Below are positions 1-5,071 of a stretch of 5,071 nt of DNA, in pieces (the stretch's first letter is position 1; each line of letters opens with the position of its first letter). The notes under the pieces were generated by a model that saw nothing but the letters and a program-made list of their open reading frames with translations, did no database searches and had not been told where the DNA came from. Location: assembly GCA_012512545.1 (NCBI GenBank), contig JAAZDZ010000481.1:1-5071 (forward strand). The letters run 5' to 3'. The position numbers and the translations under genes were made by a program. The stretch is from Alcaligenaceae bacterium (GTDB lineage Bacteria; Pseudomonadota; Gammaproteobacteria; Burkholderiales; Burkholderiaceae_B).

Positions 1-1137
1 GCGCAGTACGAGCAAGACCCCGCCATTCGCAAGCGCACTTTGCCTGCCGTGGAACTGTTCTCCCTGATGATGCAGGAACGTGCCGGCACGGGCCGCATTT
101 ACATTCAGAACGTTGACCACTGCAATACGCACAGCCCCTTCGACCCCAAGCAAGCACCCGTGCGCCAGTCGAACCTGTGCATGGAAATCGCCCTGCCGAC
201 CAAGGCATTGAACGACCTCAACGACCCGGAAGGCGAAATCGCCCTGTGCACGCTGTCGGCCATCAACCTAGGCGAGCTGGAATCGCTCGATGAACTCGAA
301 GGCCTGACCGACCTCATCGTGCGCGCACTGGAAGCCCGGCTCGATTACCAGGACTACCCCGTAAAGGCCGCTCTGAACGCAACAGAAAAGCGCCGCTCCC
401 TGGGCGTCGGCGTTATTAACTACGCCTACTACCTGGCCAAAAATGGTGTGCGTTATTCCGATGACTCTGCGCTGGGCCTGACCCACCGCACATTCGAGGC
501 CATGCAGTACTACCTGCTCAAGGCGTCGGTACAACTGTCGCAGGAATACGGGCCTTGCAAAGCGTTCAACGAAACCACCTACGCGGCCGGCATCCTGCCT
601 ATCGACACCTATAAGAAAGACCTGGACACCCTCTGCAATGAGCCTCTGCAATTGGATTGGGAAACGCTGCGCGCCGATATCCAGAAGCATGGCCTGCGTA
701 ACTCCACCCTCACGGCCCTGATGCCTTCCGAAACCTCCAGCCAGATCGCCAATGCCACCAACGGTATTGAGCCACCGCGTGGCCTGGTTTCGGTCAAGCA
801 ATCCAAAGACGGCATTCTGCGCCAAGTCGTGCCCGAGTTTGAACGCCTGAAAGGCCAGTACGAGCTGCTATGGCAAATGCCCAGTAACGATGGCTACCTG
901 AAACTGGTGTCCGTCATGCAGAAGTTCGTTGACCAATCCATTTCGGCTAACACCAACTACGACCCGCAGCGTTTTGAAGGCGGCCGTGTGCCCATGAAGC
1001 AGTTGCTGCGCGACCTGCTGCTGGCCTACAAGTATGGCGTAAAAACGCTGTATTACCACAACACCCGCGATGGCGCCGACGACCCCAATGCCATGCTTGA
1101 GGACGACGACTGCGCAAGCGGTGCATGCAAGATCTAA
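1..1137 (+). CDS. nrdA: Class Ia ribonucleoside-diphosphate reductase, alpha (R1) subunit, C-terminal half (5' end outside window)
   Basis: This is the large catalytic subunit of aerobic ribonucleotide reductase. It reduces ribonucleoside diphosphates to deoxyribonucleotides in the cytoplasm, as a complex with NrdB. The frame is open from base 1, and 378 residues are present, matching E. coli NrdA from about residue 380. The TTG at 40 is internal, not a start. Visible key residues (E. coli numbering) are the finger loop NLCME with Asn437, thiyl-radical Cys439 (178-180) and Glu441; Cys462 of the redox pair (247-249); the PSETSS phosphate loop (from 724); radical-transfer Tyr730-Tyr731 (1051-1056); and the swinging-tail pair CASGAC (1111-1128). 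Cys225, the specificity site and the ATP cone would lie upstream of the window. The linker between Tyr731 and the tail cysteines is about four residues shorter than in E. coli. nrdB follows after 10 bp. The identification is essentially certain from long runs identical to the E. coli protein as I remember it. Confidence 0.98.
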   Translation, partial: AQYEQDPAIRKRTLPAVELFSLMMQERAGTGRIYIQNVDHCNTHSPFDPKQAPVRQSNLCMEIALPTKALNDLNDPEGEIALCTLSAINLGELESLDELEGLTDLIVRALEARLDYQDYPVKAALNATEKRRSLGVGVINYAYYLAKNGVRYSDDSALGLTHRTFEAMQYYLLKASVQLSQEYGPCKAFNETTYAAGILPIDTYKKDLDTLCNEPLQLDWETLRADIQKHGLRNSTLTALMPSETSSQIANATNGIEPPRGLVSVKQSKDGILRQVVPEFERLKGQYELLWQMPSNDGYLKLVSVMQKFVDQSISANTNYDPQRFEGGRVPMKQLLRDLLLAYKYGVKTLYYHNTRDGADDPNAMLEDDDCASGACKI

Positions 1138-1141
1138 GGGG
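1136..1141 (+). promoter_or_regulatory. nrdB ribosome binding site overlapping the nrdA stop codon
   Basis: AAGGGG shares its first two bases with the TAA stop of nrdA (1135-1137) and lies 6 bases before the nrdB ATG at 1148. This decides the nrdB start: the frame is open further upstream (to 1070), but those codons lie inside nrdA and give no homology. A ribosome ending on nrdA would sit on this site, so coupled translation of the two subunits is a reasonable inference. Confidence 0.8.
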
Positions 1142-1147
1142 TTCACA

Positions 1148-2281
1148 ATGAGCTACAGCATTTTTCCGAAAACCGACAACGATCAGCTGAAGGAACCCAT
1201 GTTCTTTGGTCAGCCGGTCAATGTGGCCCGCTACGATCAGCAGAAATACCCCATTTTTGAAAAACTGATCGAAAAACAACTTTCATTCTTCTGGCGCCCG
1301 GAGGAAGTCGATATTTCGCAGGACCGTATCGATTACCAGAACCTGCCCGACCACGAAAAGCATATTTTCATCAGCAACCTGAAATACCAGACACTGCTGG
1401 ATTCCATTCAGGGCCGCAGCCCCAATGTGGCCTTTCTGCCGCTGGTGTCGCTGCCCGAACTGGAAACCTGGATTGAGACCTGGGCGTTTTCCGAAACCAT
1501 CCATTCGCGTTCGTACACCCATATTCTGCGCAACATCGTCAATGACCCTTCAGCCATTTTCGATGACATCGTGCGCAACGAGAACATCAAGGCGCGCGCG
1601 GCGGATATCTCGTCCTACTACGACGACCTCATCCGCGACACCATGCTGTACTCGCAATTGGGCGCAGGCGAACACGTCATCAACGGCGAAATCTGCAAGG
1701 TCAGCCAGTACGAGCTCAAGAAAAAGCTCTATCTGTGCCTGATGAGCGTGAACATTCTTGAAGCCATCCGTTTCTATGTCAGCTTTGCCTGCTCCTTTGC
1801 TTTTGCGGAGCGCAAGCTGATGGAAGGCAACGCCAAAATCATCCGCCTGATCGCCCGCGACGAAGCCCTCCACCTGACCAGCACCCAGCACATGATCAAC
1901 ATCATGCGCTCCGGCCAGGACGACCCCGAGTTCGCCAGCATTGCGCAGGAGCTCAATCAGGATTGCCATGACATGTTCAAACTGGCGGCCGAACAGGAAA
2001 AACAATGGGCGGAATACCTGTTTCGCGATGGCTCCATGATTGGCCTGAACAAGGACATCCTCGGCCAATACGTGGAATACATCACCAATATCCGCATGGC
2101 GGCTGTGGGTCTCAAGCCGGCATTCGAAGGCGCCAAGCACAATCCGATTCCATGGATCAACACCTGGCTGGCGTCCGACACCGTGCAGGTGGCGCCTCAG
2201 GAAGTGGAACTCAGTTCGTATCTCGTGGGGCAAATCGACTCGGAGGTGTCCGCAGACGATCTGAGCGGGTTTGAACTGTGA
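1148..2281 (+). CDS. nrdB: Class Ia ribonucleoside-diphosphate reductase, beta (R2) subunit
   Basis: This is the small subunit of class Ia ribonucleotide reductase. It holds a diiron centre that generates a stable tyrosyl radical and passes it to NrdA. It has 377 residues against 376 in E. coli and aligns almost end to end. Metal ligands (counting Met as 1) are Asp85, Glu116, His119, Glu205, Glu239 and His242, the last two in RDEALH. The radical tyrosine is Tyr123 (1514-1516), equal to E. coli Tyr122. Trp49 and Tyr358 of the long-range radical path are present (E. coli Trp48 and Tyr356). The acidic C-terminus ends in SGFEL, comparable to SNFQL in E. coli, and is the known docking tail for NrdA. 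The most divergent stretch is about residues 162-187, a surface region. The start is the ATG after AAGGGG. The TGA stop overlaps the GTG start of the ferredoxin gene. Nothing suggests loss of function. Confidence 0.98.
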   Translation: MSYSIFPKTDNDQLKEPMFFGQPVNVARYDQQKYPIFEKLIEKQLSFFWRPEEVDISQDRIDYQNLPDHEKHIFISNLKYQTLLDSIQGRSPNVAFLPLVSLPELETWIETWAFSETIHSRSYTHILRNIVNDPSAIFDDIVRNENIKARAADISSYYDDLIRDTMLYSQLGAGEHVINGEICKVSQYELKKKLYLCLMSVNILEAIRFYVSFACSFAFAERKLMEGNAKIIRLIARDEALHLTSTQHMINIMRSGQDDPEFASIAQELNQDCHDMFKLAAEQEKQWAEYLFRDGSMIGLNKDILGQYVEYITNIRMAAVGLKPAFEGAKHNPIPWINTWLASDTVQVAPQEVELSSYLVGQIDSEVSADDLSGFEL

Positions 2282-2580
2282 CCACGGTCACGACAACAGA
2301 CCTGAGCTTCAGCCTGCTGCAGGGCGAATCCCTGCTCGACGGCCTGGAACGTACCGGGCATGAAGTCGAATACCAATGCCGCAGTGGCTACTGCGGCGCG
2401 TGCCGGCTCACCCTGCTGGACGGCTCGGTCAGTTATGCCGAGCCGCCCCTGGCCTTTATTGGCCAGTCAGAAATCCTGCCGTGCTGCTGCACGGTCACCG
2501 GCCCCATACGTATAGAATGCCGCACAGCCTCCCAGGCGGAACTGCCGCTGGAAACCGAGCAGCAGGTATTCGATTTCTAG
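2278..2580 (+). CDS. yfaE: YfaE-type [2Fe-2S] ferredoxin for ribonucleotide reductase cofactor maintenance
   Basis: This is a small plant-type ferredoxin of 100 residues. In E. coli, YfaE supplies electrons to reduce diferric NrdB so that the diferric-tyrosyl radical can be rebuilt. The cluster ligands are Cys34, Cys39 and Cys42 (C-x4-C-x2-C in [12 protein letters not shown]) and, by alignment with spinach ferredoxin, Cys69, the first of a Cys-Cys-Cys run (2482-2490) also found in E. coli YfaE. The GTG at 2278 is the only usable start: an in-frame TGA lies at 2272-2274, and no ATG, GTG or TTG follows before the cysteines. It overlaps the nrdB stop as GTGA, and only a weak GAGCGGG (2263-2269) precedes it, so translation is probably coupled to nrdB. 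The core ends near residue 80, where E. coli YfaE (about 84 residues) ends. Residues 81-100 are an extra acidic tail ending in VFDF. Confidence 0.93.
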   Translation: MTTVTTTDLSFSLLQGESLLDGLERTGHEVEYQCRSGYCGACRLTLLDGSVSYAEPPLAFIGQSEILPCCCTVTGPIRIECRTASQAELPLETEQQVFDF

Positions 2581-2603
2581 TGAACAACACAGAACGCTGC
2601 TGT

Positions 2604-2644
2604 CCTGTTTGATTCATTCAGCGCATTTGTATTTTTCAAACAGG
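2604..2644. repeat. 9-bp inverted repeat between convergent genes, possible mRNA 3'-end hairpin
   Basis: CCTGTTTGA (2604-2612) is perfectly complementary to TCAAACAGG (2636-2644), with a 23-base loop. It sits in the 76-bp gap between the ferredoxin stop and the diguanylate cyclase stop, so either transcript could fold it. Neither side of the stem has a following T run, so it is not a standard intrinsic terminator. A second, weaker pairing, CGCTG (2595-2599) with CAGCG (2619-2623), precedes the T-rich stretch 2626-2636 and may act as a weak terminator for the nrd operon. The inverted repeat is seen directly; its role is a guess. Confidence 0.4.
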
Positions 2645-2656
2645 GCACTCAGTGCT

Positions 2657-4495
2657 TCAGGATTCCGCGTTCTTTTGCCTTATGCGCTTGGCCGCATACA
2701 TTTCGCCGTCCGCGTGAAGAATCAGCGCTCTGGCATCTGCGCCATTCACCGGAAATACTGCGGCCCCCATGCTGGCGGAAATCTGCAAAACAAACCCTTC
2801 GATCCGGTAGGGTTCGGACAGCACCTCGGCCAGCTTGATAATGACCTTCTGGCTATCCGTTTCTGTACTGATGGCGGACAGCACAATGGCGAACTCGTCG
2901 CCGCCAAAGCGGGCCACAGTATCTTCGGCGCGCATGCTGCTTTGCAGCCGCTGCGCTACATGCTGCAGCAGCATATCGCCAACAGCATGGCCATGCGTAT
3001 CGTTGACTTCCTTGAAGCCATCCAGATCCATATACAGCACGGCGGCGAGCCTGCCATTGCGGCGCGCCGATGCCAGCACGTGGTCCAGCCGGTCGTAGAA
3101 CATATTGCGGTTGGCCAGGCCGGTGAGCATATCGTGCATGGCGTCGTACGATAAACGCGCTTCCAGTTCTTTGCGCTTGGTAATGTCCTGCGTAATGATC
3201 ACCAGATAAAGCGGGGAGCCATCCGCTTCCCTGACCACGCCCAACGCCTCATGTACCCAAAGCCGGGAGCCATCTTTACGGCGGTATGATTTTTCGATCT
3301 CGGACGAGGCGCCTGAGACATCCTCCGATACGCAACGCGCCAGAAAGCGCTGCGTCTTGTGGCGGCAGTCCGGGTCGCTCAATTCCACCAGCATGCGCCC
3401 GTTCAGCTCATCGGACTCAAAGCCCAGCATGTCGTGGAATTTCTGGTTCGCCTCCAGAATTTCGCCCTCGGGTGTAGCACGGGCAATGCCTGTGGCCGCC
3501 TGGTGAAAAGTAGCGCGATACAGCACTTCGCTGGCTTCCAGGGCAATGACAGTCTTGCGGCGTCGATCCAGCTGCACAATCAGCAGATACGCGAACACCA
3601 GGAGAATTGCACTGCCCGCGCCTGCGGCAGCCAGGTAATACGTGCGCCGCTGCAAGACCGGCGCCAGCGCATCGTCGTAGGCGGTTCCCACCGCCACCAT
3701 CACAGTGTAGCCCGGCAACACGCGATAACTGACAATACGCGCTACGCCATCAAGCAATGCACCATCATCAATAAAACTGCCTGTCTGCGCTTCAGATTGC
3801 CGCATAAACCAGCCGAGCTGGCGCGCATCCTGCCCATAGCTGTTTTCCTGCCCGATTTTGCGAGCCCTCACGACCCCATCCAGCCCGGTAAGCTCAAGCA
3901 TCCCCCGCCCGCCAAGGTCTGCCTGGTTATAGAAATCGGTGAAATTCGAAGGCCCCACCGATAAGATGACCACCCCTGCAAAACTGCCATCGGGCCGCGA
4001 CATGCGCAACGACATGGGTACCCGGGCTTCGCCGGAAATACGGCCGATCACAGGCGGGTTGATGAACAGCTCATCGCTTTGGCTATCGCGCTGAGCCTTG
4101 AAGAAATCACGATCGGAATAATTGGCCCGGGCGCTGGTGTAGCTGCTGTCCACCACATTACCCTCTGCATTGATCACGCTGATGATGGTGAACATGTCTT
4201 CACGGATCACCCGCTGCTCTGCCCATTGAGCCAGGCCAATGTTGTCGCCTGTGCGCAAGTACTGCTCGCGCACCAGAGCTGCGACCTGCTCAGCGGCCAT
4301 CAGCGTGCGGCTCGTCTGCTGTTCAAAAGCGATGGCAAGATTGGAGTTTGAATGCATGGTGGCGGCCACTGCCTGCTCACGCTCAAAATCCATGCGTTGA
4401 AAGGTGCTCAGCCAGATGACCAGAAGCACTACAGCACATATCAGTACAACGGCCTCCGAGGGCCGTTTGCCAATGCGTTGCAGGCTGGACGCCAT
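2657..4495 (-). CDS. Membrane-bound diguanylate cyclase: dCACHE/PDC sensor, PAS and GGDEF domains
   Basis: This 612-residue protein is predicted to make cyclic di-GMP from two GTP. The order is a transmembrane helix (about 14-30), a periplasmic double-CACHE sensor of the kind common in cyclases (about 35-280, with YSDRDFFKAQRD at 126-137 and a DGSFAGVV strand at 169-176), a second transmembrane helix (about 286-307), a PAS domain (about 320-440, ending in QDITKRKELE) and a GGDEF domain (about 447-608). The GGDEF motif is intact (residues 531-535, bases 2891-2905). Metal and substrate residues are seen in YMDLDGFKEVND (488-499). An RxxD inhibitory site (RAED, 522-525, bases 2921-2932) sits five residues before GGDEF, so feedback inhibition is expected. 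There is no EAL domain. The start ATG is chosen for a GGAG 9 bases upstream and for a short positive N-terminus before helix 1. The ligand of the sensor cannot be told. The gene runs convergently to the nrd operon, with no evident functional link. Confidence 0.94.
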   Translation of the reverse strand: MASSLQRIGKRPSEAVVLICAVVLLVIWLSTFQRMDFEREQAVAATMHSNSNLAIAFEQQTSRTLMAAEQVAALVREQYLRTGDNIGLAQWAEQRVIREDMFTIISVINAEGNVVDSSYTSARANYSDRDFFKAQRDSQSDELFINPPVIGRISGEARVPMSLRMSRPDGSFAGVVILSVGPSNFTDFYNQADLGGRGMLELTGLDGVVRARKIGQENSYGQDARQLGWFMRQSEAQTGSFIDDGALLDGVARIVSYRVLPGYTVMVAVGTAYDDALAPVLQRRTYYLAAAGAGSAILLVFAYLLIVQLDRRRKTVIALEASEVLYRATFHQAATGIARATPEGEILEANQKFHDMLGFESDELNGRMLVELSDPDCRHKTQRFLARCVSEDVSGASSEIEKSYRRKDGSRLWVHEALGVVREADGSPLYLVIITQDITKRKELEARLSYDAMHDMLTGLANRNMFYDRLDHVLASARRNGRLAAVLYMDLDGFKEVNDTHGHAVGDMLLQHVAQRLQSSMRAEDTVARFGGDEFAIVLSAISTETDSQKVIIKLAEVLSEPYRIEGFVLQISASMGAAVFPVNGADARALILHADGEMYAAKRIRQKNAES

Positions 4496-4504
4496 GAAAC
4501 ATTT

Positions 4505-4508
4505 CTCC
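4505..4508 (-). promoter_or_regulatory. Ribosome binding site of the diguanylate cyclase gene
   Basis: On the - strand GGAG lies 9 bases before the ATG at 4495-4493. It supports this start. A second ATG between the two is out of frame with the cyclase. Confidence 0.65.
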
Positions 4509-4515
4509 AGACTTT

Positions 4516-4543
4516 TTGAAAGACATCTTTTCCTGTTGAAAGA
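4516..4543. repeat. Pair of 8-bp direct repeats, TTGAAAGA, 20 bp apart
   Basis: TTGAAAGA occurs at 4516-4523 and 4536-4543, start to start 20 bp, close to two helical turns. The pair lies in the leader of the diguanylate cyclase gene, just upstream of its ribosome binding site. Such spacing would suit two operator half-sites, but short AT-rich repeats also arise by chance. Confidence 0.35.
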
Positions 4544-4544
4544 A

Positions 4545-4575
4545 CTCTACCGCAACAAAGTCTCTACGAAACAAA
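4545..4575. repeat. Imperfect direct repeat, CTCTACCGCAACAAA / CTCTACGAAACAAA
   Basis: CTCTAC followed by an A/C-rich ACAAA stretch begins at 4545 and again at 4562, 17 bp apart. The copies differ by one deleted base and one change. They lie next to the TTGAAAGA pair in the same spacer, between the candidate promoter and the cyclase start. The function is unknown. Confidence 0.35.
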
Positions 4576-4582
4576 TATTGCT

Positions 4583-4609
4583 TGTATAAAACAAAAAATG
4601 TTGCATCAA
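4583..4609 (-). promoter_or_regulatory. Possible sigma-70 promoter for the diguanylate cyclase gene
   Basis: On the - strand TTGATG (4609-4604) and TATACA (4588-4583) are separated by 15 bp, or TTTGAT to TATACA by 16 bp. The spacing is short and the -35 is poor, but this is the best candidate in the AT-rich 158-bp spacer. It would give a leader of about 80 bases carrying both repeat pairs. No clear terminator for the upstream flavoprotein gene is seen in the spacer, so read-through is also possible. Confidence 0.3.
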
Positions 4610-4653
4610 AGTAGTTACAAATTTATCTGAAGAATAAAAGTCCAAGCCTGCAT

Positions 4654-5071
4654 TCATTTAGAACATAAACCAGCCAGCCAATCTCGGGCTCCCTCGGCCA
4701 CCCACGCGCCTTGCGCCAGGCAGGCGGTCAGCAAATACCCCCCTGTCGGCGCTTCCCAATCAAGCATTTCTCCCGCCACAAATACGCCCGGAACGGAAGT
4801 CAGCATTAACCGCTCATCCAGCGCTTCGAAGCGCACCCCACCCGCTGTGCTAATGGCCTCAGCCATCGGGCGGGCGGCTTTTACCACCACGGGCAGCGCT
4901 TTGATGGCCTCCGCCAACTGACTCGTATCGGTATAGGCTTCCTTGCCCAAAGTTTCGCGCAACAAGGCGGCCTTCACCCCTTTAATGCCGACACGACTTT
5001 GTAAATGGCTGGAAATGGATCGCGCTCCACGAGGATGTGTGAGCTCTTTCATCACCCTTTCCGCACTGCGC
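4654..5071 (-). CDS. TIGR03862-type (HI0933-like) FAD-dependent flavoprotein, C-terminal part (5' end outside window)
   Basis: This is the last 138 residues of a flavoprotein. The frame is open to the window edge, so the GTG at 5055 and the following ATG are internal codons, not starts. The C-terminal signature AGEMLDWEAPTGGYLL (4729-4776) is that of the TIGR03862 group within the HI0933-like NAD(P)/FAD oxidoreductases. The preceding ARPMAEAISTAGGVRFEALD stretch and the PGVFVAGE strand fit the closing FAD-binding fold of that group. The N-terminal GxGxxG dinucleotide-binding motif would lie outside the window. The substrate and physiological role of the family are not established as far as I know, so no reaction is assigned. 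It ends with TGA at 4656-4654 and lies 158 bp upstream of, and in the same direction as, the diguanylate cyclase gene. Confidence 0.85.
   Translation of the reverse strand, partial: RSAERVMKELTHPRGARSISSHLQSRVGIKGVKAALLRETLGKEAYTDTSQLAEAIKALPVVVKAARPMAEAISTAGGVRFEALDERLMLTSVPGVFVAGEMLDWEAPTGGYLLTACLAQGAWVAEGARDWLAGLCSK

Noticed and set aside
268..825. 185-codon reading frame on the - strand inside nrdA
   Set aside because: It is antisense to highly conserved nrdA sequence, its product is not recognisable, and it is explained by the codon bias of the + strand gene.
1070..1147. Upstream extension of nrdB giving a 403-residue protein
   Set aside because: The added codons overlap nrdA in another frame and show no homology. 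The ATG at 1148 has a good ribosome binding site and matches the E. coli NrdB N-terminus.
1550..2233. 227-codon reading frame on the - strand inside nrdB
   Set aside because: It is opposite conserved catalytic nrdB codons, with no family likeness. It is a shadow frame.
2482..2490. Cys-Cys-Cys run in the ferredoxin as a possible new cluster motif
   Set aside because: The same run occurs in E. coli YfaE, and alignment with plant ferredoxins places only the first cysteine as the fourth cluster ligand.
2609..3154. 181-codon reading frame on the + strand across the GGDEF region
   Set aside because: It is antisense to the clearly coding GGDEF domain, and its translation has no recognisable motif.
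3359..3964. 201-codon reading frame on the + strand opposite the PAS and sensor region
   Set aside because: It is a shadow of the diguanylate cyclase gene, with no recognisable domain.
4383..4574. 63-codon reading frame on the - strand starting just upstream of the cyclase
   Set aside because: It overlaps the cyclase start out of frame, has no good ribosome binding site of its own and no recognisable product.
5050..5055. GTG or ATG as a start for a short 133-residue protein at the right edge
   Set aside because: The frame stays open to the window edge, and the sequence matches only the C-terminal end of a longer flavoprotein, so these are internal codons.

Overview
The window looks like chromosomal DNA of a moderately GC-rich gamma- or betaproteobacterium. 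The basis is the aerobic class Ia ribonucleotide reductase genes, which are very close to the Escherichia coli type (nrdA, nrdB, then a yfaE-type ferredoxin), next to a diguanylate cyclase and a flavoprotein family common in Pseudomonadota. The sequence alone does not fix the genus. All recognisable genes look intact apart from the two cut by the window edges. I see no mobile element, tRNA, rRNA or CRISPR.

Left part (1-2580, + strand): a tight operon for making deoxyribonucleotides. It holds the C-terminal half of nrdA (large catalytic subunit), all of nrdB (radical-bearing small subunit) and all of a yfaE-type [2Fe-2S] ferredoxin. The nrdB ribosome binding site overlaps the nrdA stop, and the ferredoxin's GTG start overlaps the nrdB stop. 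The layout suggests coupled translation. NrdB makes the tyrosyl radical, NrdA uses it to reduce ribonucleoside diphosphates, and the ferredoxin is expected to supply electrons that rebuild the diiron-tyrosyl cofactor. The ferredoxin has an extra tail of about 20 residues whose last residues resemble the R1-binding C-terminal tails of R2 proteins. This is the most interesting lead here.

Middle (2581-4495): after a 76-bp gap holding a 9-bp inverted repeat, a convergent gene on the - strand encodes a membrane-anchored diguanylate cyclase with the order TM, periplasmic dCACHE/PDC sensor, TM, PAS, GGDEF. Its catalytic motif and its product-inhibition site are both intact.

Right part (4496-5071): a 158-bp AT-rich spacer with the cyclase ribosome binding site, a possible promoter and two pairs of short direct repeats. 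It is followed by the C-terminal end of a TIGR03862-type FAD flavoprotein on the - strand, cut by the window edge.

I found no clear evidence of a wholly new system. The unusual points are the ferredoxin tail, the compact gene coupling, and the structured or repeated short intergenic regions.
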